The position numbers and the translations under genes were made by a program. Below, piece by piece: positions 23,991-31,789 of a DNA stretch of 33,430 nucleotides. Location of the stretch: NCBI GenBank assembly GCA_024709165.1, contig JANJXF010000109.1:1-33430 (forward strand), written 5' to 3'. Under the pieces are notes generated by a model, which was not told the origin of the DNA, did no database searches, and saw only the letters and a program-made list of their open reading frames with translations. The first letter of the stretch is position 1, and each line of letters starts with the position of its first letter. This DNA comes from Thiobacillus sp. GTDB taxonomy: Bacteria > Pseudomonadota > Gammaproteobacteria > Burkholderiales > Thiobacillaceae.

Positions 23991-25442
23991 TTACCAGACG
24001 TAAAACTGTTGATGCCAGGCCCACAGCGGCAGCGCGCCTGCGAGCGCGACACCGGCTGCTGCGGGCAAGCGTCCGAGCCGCCACGCCAGCGTGACCGACC
24101 AGAGCGCGGCAGCCGTCAACAGCCCCATGCGCAGCGGATTGGCCCAGGCCAGCACGATGTTTTCCTGGAACAGCTGGCCGGTGGTGAGATGGGACAGGCC
24201 GACGAACACGCTGATGCCCCCCAGGGGAATCAGCGTCATGGCCAGCCGGCTCCAGGGCAGTTCTGCAAGCATGGCGGCGGCGCGCAGGCAAAGCCAGAGC
24301 CAGCCACCCACGAGCAGGGCCGTGGCCGCCATGTAGGCCAGCAGCATGGCACCGTCCAGCCAGGTGAAGGCGTCGTTCAGTTGCGGGTAATCGGTGAACA
24401 GCCACCAGTGCCCGACCGTGTCCAGCGGCCACCAGAACTCCCTGTCGATCAGCCAGGTCGCAGCCGACTGTTTGGCCGTGATGAACCAGGGGGAAACCGA
24501 CCATTGGAAAGCGCCCAGCGCCACGCCCAACATGCCGAACACCAGCAGACGCGCAAGCCAGATGTCCTGCGCCCCACCTCCTGTCGACGGGGCAGGCGCG
24601 GCGAGCACCTCGGCTTCAGGAGAACGCCAGCTCAAGGTCACTGCGCCGCGTTGGCCGGCACAGCGCCCGCACATGTGACAGGCGGAGCCGCTTTGCATGC
24701 GCCGGATATCGATGAGCGGCGCGCAGTTCACTGGAGGACTCTTGGGATGTGAAGGCGCATCCCAGGCAGTCTGATCGACGGCAAAATGCACGGGTGCGAT
24801 CTTCGCGAGCAGACCGAACACCCCGGATACCGGGCACAGGTGCCGGCACCACACGCGCTTGTTGCGGCCATACAGCAGCCCGACGGCGATCGCGGCGATG
24901 GTGGAGCCACCGAGAATAAGCAGGGCGGGTTTTGGATAATCGTAGACGCTCACCATCTGCCCGAAGACCGTGGTCAGGACGAAGGCGACGAACGGCCAGC
25001 CGGCCCATTTCAGCCAGGCCGGAATGTGGCGGTTGAGGCTCCAGCGCGAGGCGAACTCGGTGAGCACCCCTTCCGGGCAGAACAGGCCGCACCAGGCCCG
25101 CCCCATGGTCATCACCGACAAGATGACGAAAGGCCACCAGATACCCCAGAACAGGAACTGGGCGAAGCGGGTGAGGTTGTCGAAGATGTGATCGGCTTCT
25201 CCCGGCAACGGCAGGAAGGCCGGGACAGCCACCACCACGGTGTAGAACAGCACCACCATCCACTGCGCGGCGAGAATGACGTTGCGGTGCTGGCGCATCC
25301 AGAGCCCTAGGCGGGCGATGGCCGTCACCTTCGGCCCCGCGACGGGGCCTGGAGGGTGCGTGCCCGGTGTCGCCCAGGTCACCACGGTGCCCGCGCCCTT
25401 GCCATCTTTCGCGCGGGATAGCGACACGGCACGGGCGTTCAT
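23991..25442 (-). CDS. ftrD: FtrD-like polyferredoxin membrane protein of the ferrous iron importer
   Basis: The 483-aa inner-membrane protein carries NapH/CcoG-like iron-sulfur motifs: C118 and C122 (CGLFCPEG), C199 and C203 (CRHLCPVSG), then C240, C255, C258 and C261 (CHMCGRC). About nine to ten hydrophobic segments flank them. In Bordetella and Brucella FtrABCD, the equivalent protein is thought to take electrons from iron oxidation during FTR1-mediated uptake. The ATG at 25442 overlaps the ftrC stop by 4 bases, and the reading frame upstream of it is the shadow of ftrC. hemP starts 6 bp downstream. Assignment rests on motif pattern plus the FTR1, P19 and cupredoxin neighbours. Confidence 0.85.
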   Translation of the reverse strand: MNARAVSLSRAKDGKGAGTVVTWATPGTHPPGPVAGPKVTAIARLGLWMRQHRNVILAAQWMVVLFYTVVVAVPAFLPLPGEADHIFDNLTRFAQFLFWGIWWPFVILSVMTMGRAWCGLFCPEGVLTEFASRWSLNRHIPAWLKWAGWPFVAFVLTTVFGQMVSVYDYPKPALLILGGSTIAAIAVGLLYGRNKRVWCRHLCPVSGVFGLLAKIAPVHFAVDQTAWDAPSHPKSPPVNCAPLIDIRRMQSGSACHMCGRCAGQRGAVTLSWRSPEAEVLAAPAPSTGGGAQDIWLARLLVFGMLGVALGAFQWSVSPWFITAKQSAATWLIDREFWWPLDTVGHWWLFTDYPQLNDAFTWLDGAMLLAYMAATALLVGGWLWLCLRAAAMLAELPWSRLAMTLIPLGGISVFVGLSHLTTGQLFQENIVLAWANPLRMGLLTAAALWSVTLAWRLGRLPAAAGVALAGALPLWAWHQQFYVW

Positions 25443-26269
25443 CGCTTCACCGCCACGGGTTTCGCGCACAGCACCCACATCACGGCGAGTGTCCACCACG
25501 CGGCAAGCGCCAGGTAGCTCATGCCCGTTGGCAGGCTGCGCCAGCCGGTGAAAGCGGCAAGAAGGCCGCCGACGCGTGTGCTGTCGTCGAGGACGCCGCT
25601 TGCGTCCCAGAGGGGGTCGGCAAGGGTGGGCAGCGCCTCCAGACCGACCAGCTTGTCGGTGCCGGTCACCAGCAACGCACCGCCCAGGAGCAGCAGCAGG
25701 ATCTCGGTGAGTCGGAAGAACGCCCGCCAGGAAAACCAGCGCGCACCGCGCACCAGCGCAGCGTAGGCGACGAGCGCGAGCAGAAAACCGAGTGCACCGC
25801 CGGCGAGCAGGTGGCCCGCCGAATCGTTGCCGGCCGCGCCGTAGAGAAAGATCACCGTTTCCGCCCCCTCGCGGCCGACCGCGATGGCGGCGAGCAAGGC
25901 CATGCCCGCCCACCGTGTGCGCTCGACCGCGGCGGACATGCCGGATTCCAGTTCCCTCTTCAGTCCCGCGCCGTGCCGTCGCATCCATGCCACCATCTGG
26001 AAAATGAGCGTGGCGGCGAGCAGTGGCATGATGGCCTGGAACCACTCCAGCGTCGTATCGTCGGCCCAGGCGGACAGGCCCAGCAGTGCAAGGGCGAGCA
26101 GGGCGGCCAGGCCGAGCCCGGCCGCCACGCCGCCCCATAGCCAGAGTGTGGCGCGCCGGCGTGTTTCGGCGATCAGATCCGACTGGGCGGTGAGCCAGCC
26201 GTGCAGAATGCCGACCACCAACATGGCTTCGATGGTTTCACGCCAGACGATGAAGGCAGCGTTACCCAC
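25439..26269 (-). CDS. ftrC: FTR1-family iron permease (FtrC/EfeU-like)
   Basis: The 276-aa inner-membrane protein has seven hydrophobic segments and both iron-translocating REXXE motifs: R10-E14 (RETIE) in the first segment and R133-E137 (REGAE) in the fourth. It imports iron from the periplasm. The start is GTG at 26269, one base after the DUF2325 stop; the protein would lose its first REXXE if started later. It overlaps ftrD by 4 bases. EfeO/EfeB partners are absent; P19 and cupredoxin partners place it in the Ftr type. Confidence 0.93.
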   Translation of the reverse strand: MGNAAFIVWRETIEAMLVVGILHGWLTAQSDLIAETRRRATLWLWGGVAAGLGLAALLALALLGLSAWADDTTLEWFQAIMPLLAATLIFQMVAWMRRHGAGLKRELESGMSAAVERTRWAGMALLAAIAVGREGAETVIFLYGAAGNDSAGHLLAGGALGFLLALVAYAALVRGARWFSWRAFFRLTEILLLLLGGALLVTGTDKLVGLEALPTLADPLWDASGVLDDSTRVGGLLAAFTGWRSLPTGMSYLALAAWWTLAVMWVLCAKPVAVKR

Positions 26270-26270
26270 G

Positions 26271-27581
26271 TCAATTTCCTGCGATCTGCACCTGCCCGTC
26301 GGCCAGACGGGCGAGTGCCGCGGCGAAGCTCGCGACGCCGGAGCCGTTCACCAGTACGCAGGGCTTGCCGGCCTGTTTGCAGTGCTTCTTGAGCTGGTAG
26401 TAAGCGAGATGGCCGACGCAATCCGTGGGACAGATCACCGCGTCGGAGGCGGACAGAAGATCGGGCAGCCGCGACATTGCCTCCTCGCGGCCGCCGTCGT
26501 GGTGGATCAGACGCACGCCGAGGCGTTCGGCCAGTTGCCTATACTGCGGCAGGAGTGGCGTGCGGCCACCGACACAGAGCACGCAACGGCCCGCAAGCTG
26601 GTTCGGGCAGGCATGGCAGCCGCCGCCGCAGGCCGGGGCTGCCGTCTCGGCGAGCCCGAGGCGCTCGAGGGCGTCACGCTCGGCCCGGGCCTCATCGCGT
26701 TCGCGCAGAAGGCGGCTATTTTCCGCCTCCAGCGCGGCTGCGCGGGAGGCGGAGTTGCGCAGGCGCGCAGCCTCGTCGGCAAGAGCCAGCAGGCGGCGAC
26801 CCATGTTCACCATGGCAACGCCGGATTCCAGTTCGGCGAGACGTGCGTGCAGCACGCTGTCGGTGTCGGTGCGCAAGGCGGCTTCCGCCGCCGTGCGCTC
26901 CAGGTCACGGATGCGTTCGTTCGCCTCGGCCCGTTCGCGGGCATGGCGTGCGGCCTCGCGGGCCGTCTGTTCCTTTGTCCGGGCAAGCTCGCGTTCCAGC
27001 CATTCCACGCGGCGCAGGTCGGCGGCCTGGCTGGCGCCGACCTGATGCGAGAGCATATGCAGATCGGCGTAAACGACGTGCTGGGTCGCCGTGCTGGCCG
27101 CTTTGTGCGTCAATGCTGCCCAAACGGCTCCCGCTACTTCGCCGCGTTCCAGATGTTGTTTCCACAACGCCAGGACGTCGGCGTCCTCCTTGACCTGGTC
27201 GAAACGGCGAACCTGAACGGCGTACTTGCGCTCCAGTTGTTTCTGCATGAATTCCGACGTGGCATTGCGTTCGAGGCTCGTCGACACCGCTTCCAGGTGC
27301 AGGTCGTAGGGGTCGACGTGGCGGCCTGCGTGGCCTGTCCTGTGCGTCAGTTTCTTCAAATCGTCCAGATCGAAGCAGGTGCCGACCACCGGGCAGTGGT
27401 ATTTCCCGTCCAGTTCCCAAAGCTTGCGGCGGCGAGTCGAAGTGCGCCTGTTTTTTTGGGGAGGAAGGACTGGGGACGACGGAGCATGGTTTGCCTCCGC
27501 GGCGGCGCCAGTATCCTGACTTTCTTCCAGGTTCCTGCCAATCAAAATGGAGGTGAGCTTCCGCATGGGATGTTTACACAT
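26271..27581 (-). CDS. DUF2325 protein with coiled coil and cysteine cluster
   Basis: The 436-aa soluble protein has three parts. The N-terminal region (~55-180) contains YHCPVVGTCFDLDDLKKL with C63 and C69. A long charged coiled coil follows (~190-310, rich in Glu, Arg and Ala). The C-terminal DUF2325 domain (~330-430) has a nucleotide-binding-like VLCVGG, IHHDGG and DAVICPTDCVGH. A cysteine group at the junction (C318, C322, C325, C333, C336) looks able to bind metal or an Fe-S cluster. Function is unknown; its place between ftrB and ftrC suggests a cytosolic iron-handling or sensing role. Its ATG overlaps the preceding small gene by 8 bases. Confidence 0.8.
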   Translation of the reverse strand: MCKHPMRKLTSILIGRNLEESQDTGAAAEANHAPSSPVLPPQKNRRTSTRRRKLWELDGKYHCPVVGTCFDLDDLKKLTHRTGHAGRHVDPYDLHLEAVSTSLERNATSEFMQKQLERKYAVQVRRFDQVKEDADVLALWKQHLERGEVAGAVWAALTHKAASTATQHVVYADLHMLSHQVGASQAADLRRVEWLERELARTKEQTAREAARHARERAEANERIRDLERTAAEAALRTDTDSVLHARLAELESGVAMVNMGRRLLALADEAARLRNSASRAAALEAENSRLLRERDEARAERDALERLGLAETAAPACGGGCHACPNQLAGRCVLCVGGRTPLLPQYRQLAERLGVRLIHHDGGREEAMSRLPDLLSASDAVICPTDCVGHLAYYQLKKHCKQAGKPCVLVNGSGVASFAAALARLADGQVQIAGN

Positions 27582-27774
27582 GGCGCACGTTCTCCCGTGC
27601 CTCCTCCAGCGCCGTGCTCATGCGCCCGTACAGCGTTCGCGTGTCGCCGTCCACGTCTGAACGATCGGCAATCTGGTCGAGCAGATGGGCTGCGACGCGG
27701 GCGGAGTGGGAACACCCGGTCAGCTGGAAGCGCACAAGATGATTGAGGGCGCCGGCAAGCAGGGATTCGGTCAT
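27574..27774 (-). CDS. Unrecognised 66-aa protein in the iron operon
   Basis: I do not recognise this protein. It starts MTESLLAGALNHLVRFQLTG at 27774 with a strong GAAGGAGA ribosome site, and has no signal peptide or membrane segment. It is predicted to be helical with one cysteine (C21, in TGCSHSARVAAHLLDQIA) and an acidic C-terminal helix. It overlaps the DUF2325 start by 8 bases, so the two are probably translated together and may interact. The good ribosome site and tight packing support a real gene. Confidence 0.7.
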   Translation of the reverse strand: MTESLLAGALNHLVRFQLTGCSHSARVAAHLLDQIADRSDVDGDTRTLYGRMSTALEEARENVRHV

Positions 27775-27790
27775 GAGCGGTCTCCTTCTG

Positions 27791-28123
27791 TCATTTCGCA
27801 ACGATGCGGCCCTTGGCCGTATCGGGGTGGAATTCGTCGAAGTAGTCGTACTCGCCCGGCTTCAGCGGGGCAATGACGACGAAAGACTGCGCACCGGGTG
27901 CGAGCACCTTCTCCTTGCGCAGACGCAGACTTTCGAACTCGATCGCATCGCGCCCTTCGTTCCTGATCACGATCTTGAAGCGCACTCCGGCGGGCACCTC
28001 CAGCACGGCTGGAGTCAGACGTCCGTCACGCGCCACCAGGGTGTAAGTGGGCAGTTCGGCGTGGGCCGTGCCGGCTGCGAGGGCCAGCCATACCAGGGTC
28101 AGACGGACGAGGTGACGTGTCAT
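27791..28123 (-). CDS. ftrB: Periplasmic cupredoxin-like protein (FtrB-like)
   Basis: The 110-aa protein has a signal peptide (residues 1-22, ending GTAHA) and a single cupredoxin-type beta domain with VPAGVRFKIVIRNEG and PGEYDYFDEFHPD motifs. It lacks the Cys of a blue-copper site, as do EfeO-like cupredoxin domains. In FtrABCD systems this component is proposed to oxidise or relay ferrous iron to FTR1. The ATG at 28123 is used because the two preceding codons lead to no standard start. It lies 12 bp after the porin gene and 16 bp before the 66-aa gene. Function is by family and context. Confidence 0.82.
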   Translation of the reverse strand: MTRHLVRLTLVWLALAAGTAHAELPTYTLVARDGRLTPAVLEVPAGVRFKIVIRNEGRDAIEFESLRLRKEKVLAPGAQSFVVIAPLKPGEYDYFDEFHPDTAKGRIVAK

Positions 28124-28135
28124 GGACAATTCCCG

Positions 28136-29596
28136 TCAGAAAGTCAGCTGGGCGCGCAGGCCGAGGATGTGGGTGTCAGGCAGGCTGGAGTCGGCGCCTG
28201 GCCGGCGAACGAACTGATAATCCGGGCTGAGTTCGAACTGCGCGTTCACCCGCCAGCGGTAGTAAAGCTCGGCCAGCTGTTCGCTTCCGGACACGCCGGG
28301 ATTCGCCTGCTCGTAGGCGTCCGCGGCGGCGAGCCAACCCAGCGCCAGACCGAAGCTGTCGCCGGCGCGGTCCCAATAGTTTCCGGAAAACTCGGTCCCC
28401 AGGGTGAGGGCGCGGTCGAAGGTCGGATGGCCGGAGATGGCATGGCCGTAGCGACCGAACAGGGTCACCCCGTCCCCAATACGCTGGTCCAGGGACAGCC
28501 CCCAGCCAGTCTGGACTTCCAGGGTCGAGCCGCTGAAATCCGTGGCGCGGCCGTTGCGCCAGGCGTAGAGGCGGTAGTTGCCTTCCAGCCCGCCGAACAT
28601 GCGCTGCGAAGTCTGCGCCTGCGCGATGACAAAGGGTTTCTTGAGGCTGTCGTCGAAGGCGGCACCGGCATCGGAACCGAACAGACCCAGCGAGACGCCC
28701 CAGCCGATGGGCGCCTGCGTGTCGTTATGGTAGGCCAGCCGTAACCCCGGCGAGAAGCCATAGGCATCCACGCCCGCGGCGCCCCCCGCATCGAGCAGCG
28801 GGTTGTGGACGAAAGCGAGGTTCATGAACTTGAGCGTTTCGTCGTCGGCGGCCGCGTTCTGGTCGAAGAACAGGAAGGGGTCGAGCTTGCCGAAAGTGAC
28901 GTCAAGATGCTCCCGGCTTGCGCCGAGTGGTTTGTCGTCGAGCGGCACGCCGAGCTGGTACCAGGCTTGGGCCAGGATGGGCGAGGCGTTGTCGGGCTGG
29001 CTTCCGCCCAGCTGGAATGCCGTGGCATTGGGCACGGAAAACAGCGGGTTGAGGCTGCCGAGCCCTTCACCCTGACCCATGCGGAAATGGAAGAACAGGC
29101 TGCCTTCGCTGGTGCCAAGACTGCCGCCGGGCAGACTGACTTGGGCATCGCCCCGCCAGGACAACTGGCTTTCGCTCTTGCCGGTTGCGCTTGCTCCGGC
29201 GTTGGCGTGCTGGGCGACCGATGTGAACGACACGCCCGCGGAGATGCCTTCGAGTGCCTCGATCGCGCGCGCGTGCTTCTGCATGCCGAGAGCCTGGAAC
29301 TCCACTGCTTTCAGGCGGGTCGCGATCTCCGGCTCGTTCTGCGAGAGGCGATCGCTATCCATCGCGTCGGCGAGTTTCGTGTTAGCGGCTTCCAGTTCCT
29401 TGACGCGTGCCTCCAGGCCGGGGGCGGGCAGGGCGCCGAGCTGGCGCTCCAGTTCGGCGTTGCGCGCTTCCAGCCGGGCGAGGCGTTCCTGCATCTGTTG
29501 CAGCGTATGGGCGAGATCGGTCGACGACTCGACCGCCGCGGCCGGCATGGCCCAAGCCATAGACACCGCGAGCACAAGGGGTTTGATGACTTTCAT
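28136..29596 (-). CDS. Outer-membrane porin with N-terminal coiled coil (OprB-like)
   Basis: The 486-aa protein has a signal peptide (residues 1-22, ending PAAAV), then a periplasmic coiled coil (~25-85) with heptad-like Leu/Ala/Glu repeats. A beta-barrel-rich body follows, ending in a terminal Phe (LRAQLTF). Alternating aromatic strands such as GWGLSLDQRIGDGVTLFGRYG and AELYYRWRVNAQFELSPDYQ support an outer-membrane porin resembling the OprB carbohydrate-selective group. The ATG at 29596 lies 1 base after the ftrA stop. Its place inside an iron operon suggests passage of iron or a small iron chelate. That is inference. Confidence 0.75.
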   Translation of the reverse strand: MKVIKPLVLAVSMAWAMPAAAVESSTDLAHTLQQMQERLARLEARNAELERQLGALPAPGLEARVKELEAANTKLADAMDSDRLSQNEPEIATRLKAVEFQALGMQKHARAIEALEGISAGVSFTSVAQHANAGASATGKSESQLSWRGDAQVSLPGGSLGTSEGSLFFHFRMGQGEGLGSLNPLFSVPNATAFQLGGSQPDNASPILAQAWYQLGVPLDDKPLGASREHLDVTFGKLDPFLFFDQNAAADDETLKFMNLAFVHNPLLDAGGAAGVDAYGFSPGLRLAYHNDTQAPIGWGVSLGLFGSDAGAAFDDSLKKPFVIAQAQTSQRMFGGLEGNYRLYAWRNGRATDFSGSTLEVQTGWGLSLDQRIGDGVTLFGRYGHAISGHPTFDRALTLGTEFSGNYWDRAGDSFGLALGWLAAADAYEQANPGVSGSEQLAELYYRWRVNAQFELSPDYQFVRRPGADSSLPDTHILGLRAQLTF

Positions 29597-29597
29597 C

Positions 29598-30152
29598 TCA
29601 GTAGCCGCCCCGTTTGCCGATTCCTGCATAGGCGAACGTCCATTCGATGTCGAAGGCCTTGAACCAGGGGCGTACGCCGGTCAGGCGGTCGGTGTGGCGG
29701 TGGAAGTGATGGCCGGCGTGGTTGGCGGGATCGTTGGGCGGCAGGATGGTGAACTTGACGCGGTACTTGCCCGGTCCCATGAGCTTGACGTTGTCGCCGT
29801 AATGCGGGCCGTCGCTCGCCACCATGGGTAGAAAATCACCGCCGATGCAGCTGCCTCCCTGCTTGCATACTTCGTAACGGACCAGCAGGTAAGGCACCCA
29901 CTCGCCTTCGGCGAAGCCGTTGGGATTGCTGCCGAGTGCACGAATATCCGCTTCCAGATGCACGTCCGCCTTGTCGGCGGGAAGCATCGTGTGGCCCATG
30001 ACCGATTCCATTTCCACAGGTTGCAGGTAGACGCCGGCGATTTCCATGCCGTGACGCTGCTGGGGGGCGCCGATCGGATACTCGGCGGCGTGGGCGGGGA
30101 GGGCAAGGCCGGCCACCAGGGCCAGGCCGGACAGGGTGCGCAGTACACGCAT
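29598..30152 (-). CDS. ftrA: Periplasmic ferrous iron-binding protein, P19 family (FtrA-like)
   Basis: The 184-aa protein has a signal peptide (residues 1-22, ending PAHA) and a P19/Tpd-type domain. Metal-site features are the MESVMGHTML segment, ADVHLEADI (~62-70), and the GKYRVKF strand leading to the His-rich HAGHHFHRHTD (145-155). P19 proteins bind Fe and Cu in the periplasm and pass iron to FTR1. C96 and C102 could form a disulfide. An AAAGGAGAAG ribosome site supports the ATG at 30152. The open frame extends upstream without a stop into a HemP-like segment. It is the first confident gene of the Fur-controlled operon. The symbol follows the Bordetella/Brucella system. Confidence 0.87.
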   Translation of the reverse strand: MRVLRTLSGLALVAGLALPAHAAEYPIGAPQQRHGMEIAGVYLQPVEMESVMGHTMLPADKADVHLEADIRALGSNPNGFAEGEWVPYLLVRYEVCKQGGSCIGGDFLPMVASDGPHYGDNVKLMGPGKYRVKFTILPPNDPANHAGHHFHRHTDRLTGVRPWFKAFDIEWTFAYAGIGKRGGY

Positions 30153-30260
30153 GGACTTCTCCTTTGCAGTAGTAAGGGCTAAAAAACATTCATGGCTGGC
30201 TACTGGGGCGGAGCGGCCCGCTGGCTGGCTGGTGCAGGCACGATGGCGCCTGCCGGTCTG

Positions 30261-30371
30261 TTTCGTGAGCCAGAGCTTGCCGCTGCGCGTCAGACTCAAC
30301 ACGCAGCGTTCGGTCCCGTGCTCGATCACCCGCAGTCGTCCCGCGCCGGGCAGGTCGCTGGCACGGACCAC
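30261..30371 (-). pseudogene. HemP-like segment in the ftrA leader, in frame with ftrA
   Basis: Reading from a possible GTG at 30371, the frame gives VVRASDLPGAGRLRVIEHG then TERCVLSLTRSGKLWLTK. That matches the HemP pattern (S-x-x-L-x-x-x-G-R-x-L-x-I-x-H-G...LxLTRxGKLxLTK). No stop follows; the frame runs on through a 36-residue linker into ftrA. No ribosome site is visible and the only nearby ATG (30415) is in another frame. It may be a decayed hemP, a small gene that lost its stop, or a real fusion. Confidence 0.5.
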
Positions 30372-30421
30372 GCGCGGGAGCGTGCGGCGCCGCAGCTGGC
30401 GGCAGCGGTGATCATGCAACT

Positions 30422-30450
30422 AGGATAACGATAATCATTCGCATTGACAA
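30422..30450 (-). promoter_or_regulatory. Promoter of the 14-gene iron operon
   Basis: On the minus strand TTGTCA (30450-30445) and TATCCT (30427-30422) are spaced by 17 bp. Transcription should start near 30415, leaving a ~263-base leader before ftrA. An A-rich tract (minus strand, 30480-30462) sits about 12 bp upstream of the -35 and could act as an UP element. The Fur box covers the spacer and -10. Confidence 0.7.
30424..30442. promoter_or_regulatory. Fur box of the iron operon
   Basis: GATAACGATAATCATTCGC matches the 19-bp Fur consensus GATAATGATAATCATTATC at 16 positions. It overlaps the -10 and spacer of the operon promoter, so iron-loaded Fur should block transcription of the downstream iron genes. 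Confidence 0.85.
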
Positions 30451-30514
30451 GCCCAGGGTCGCTTTTTTTGTTGTTTTTTTCCTTCGCTTTGTGAAACGTC
30501 CGGAAACCGGCACC

Positions 30515-30534
30515 ATGCCGCATGCCTGCGGCAT
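30515..30534. repeat. Perfect 8-bp stem-loop downstream of aroG
   Basis: ATGCCGCA (30515-30522), loop TGCC, TGCGGCAT (30527-30534) form a perfect hairpin 88 bases after the aroG stop. It has no adjacent T-tract on the aroG strand, so it is at best a weak or Rho-assisted terminator or an mRNA 3' end stabiliser. Confidence 0.4.
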
Positions 30535-30621
30535 AAGATGAGGGCGCGCCTGTACGGGCGAGGACGCCAAAACGGCACTTGTGCGACGGCGCGTGCGAAT
30601 GCGCCGGCAGGCGAGCGTGGG

Positions 30622-31698
30622 TCAGCCTGTCCGTGCGCCGCGGCGCGTACGCACCGCCTGTGCCAGCGTATCCAGCACCGGCACCGTCTGCGCGAAGCCG
30701 ATACAGGCGTCGGTCACCGACACGCCTGGGCGCAGCAATTGTCCAGGCACGATATCCTGGCGGCCTTCCTCCAGATGGCTCTCGATCATCACGCCAACGA
30801 TGCGGGCATCGCCGCCGGCGATCTGGCCAACGACATCGGCCGCCACGTCGATCTGGCGGCGCGCCTCCTTGCCGCTGTTGCCGTGGGACAGGTCGATCAT
30901 CACCTGCGGCCGCACACCCTGGCCGGTGAGCAGGGCGCATGAAGCCTCGACGTCTGCCGCCCCATAGTTGGGGTGGCGACCGCCGCGCAGGATCGCGTGA
31001 CAGTCGTCGTTGCCGCGCGTCTCGAAGATCGCCGCCTGCCCCATCTTGGTCATCCCCATGAAGGCGTGTGGCGAGCGTGCCGCCACGATCGCGTCCGCCG
31101 CGACGCGCACGCTGCCGTCGGTGCCGTTTTTGAAACCCACCGGACACGACAGCCCCGAGGCCAGTTGCCGGTGCGTCTGGCTTTCCGTCGTACGTGCGCC
31201 GATTGCGCCCCAGCTCACCAGATCGCTGATGTATTGCGGGCTCAGCAAGTCGAGGAACTCGGTCGCCACCGGCAGGCCCAGCGTCAGGATCTCCAGCAGC
31301 AGGCGGCGCGCGCCCTCCAGACCGTCGTTGATGGCGAAGCTGCCATCCAGCCGTGGGTCGTTGATATAGCCCTTCCAGCCGACCGTGGTGCGCGGCTTCT
31401 CGAAATACACCCGCATCACCACGATCAGATCGGCCGCGAGCGCGTCGGCCTGCGCCTTGATCCGGCGCGCATACTCCAGTGCCTGGTCGTGGTCGTGGAT
31501 CGAACAGGGACCGACGATCACGACGAGACGATCATCAGCGCCATGCAGAACGCGCGAGATCGCAACGCGCCCGGCTTCGACGACCGCCTGCGCTGCCGCG
31601 TCGATCGGCAGGCGCTCCGCCAGCAGCGCCGGTGTGATGAGCGGCCGCACTGCCTTGATGCGCAAGTCGTCGATGCGGGTGGTGTCGTGCGTTTTCAT
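30622..31698 (-). CDS. aroG: 3-deoxy-7-phosphoheptulonate (DAHP) synthase, type I
   Basis: The 358-aa enzyme condenses phosphoenolpyruvate and erythrose 4-phosphate, the entry step of the shikimate pathway. It matches the E. coli AroF/G/H group: VIVGPCSIHD (residues ~60-69), MRVYFEKPRTTVGWKG (94-109), PVGFKNGTDGS and MIDLSHGNSGK. The metal-binding Cys (GPCS), His and Glu motifs are intact. The N-terminal DDLRIKAVRPLITPALL segment is the usual feedback-binding arm. Which aromatic amino acid inhibits it cannot be told. The ATG at 31698 is the family start but has no clear ribosome site. It follows speDE by 91 bp on the same strand and may be co-transcribed with it. Confidence 0.94.
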   Translation of the reverse strand: MKTHDTTRIDDLRIKAVRPLITPALLAERLPIDAAAQAVVEAGRVAISRVLHGADDRLVVIVGPCSIHDHDQALEYARRIKAQADALAADLIVVMRVYFEKPRTTVGWKGYINDPRLDGSFAINDGLEGARRLLLEILTLGLPVATEFLDLLSPQYISDLVSWGAIGARTTESQTHRQLASGLSCPVGFKNGTDGSVRVAADAIVAARSPHAFMGMTKMGQAAIFETRGNDDCHAILRGGRHPNYGAADVEASCALLTGQGVRPQVMIDLSHGNSGKEARRQIDVAADVVGQIAGGDARIVGVMIESHLEEGRQDIVPGQLLRPGVSVTDACIGFAQTVPVLDTLAQAVRTRRGARTG

Positions 31699-31789
31699 GG
31701 CGGAAGCGGGCTGGATGGGGCAAATCGGCGATTGACGCCTGGTGCACGCGGGATCGAGGCTTCAGCGGGGCGTACCCGCCCGCGCGTGC

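Noticed and set aside
25443-26138. N-terminal extension of the ftrD frame across ftrC
   Set aside because: The extension is Arg/Gly/Pro-rich shadow of the FTR1 gene; the ATG at 25442 with a 4-bp overlap gives the proper start.
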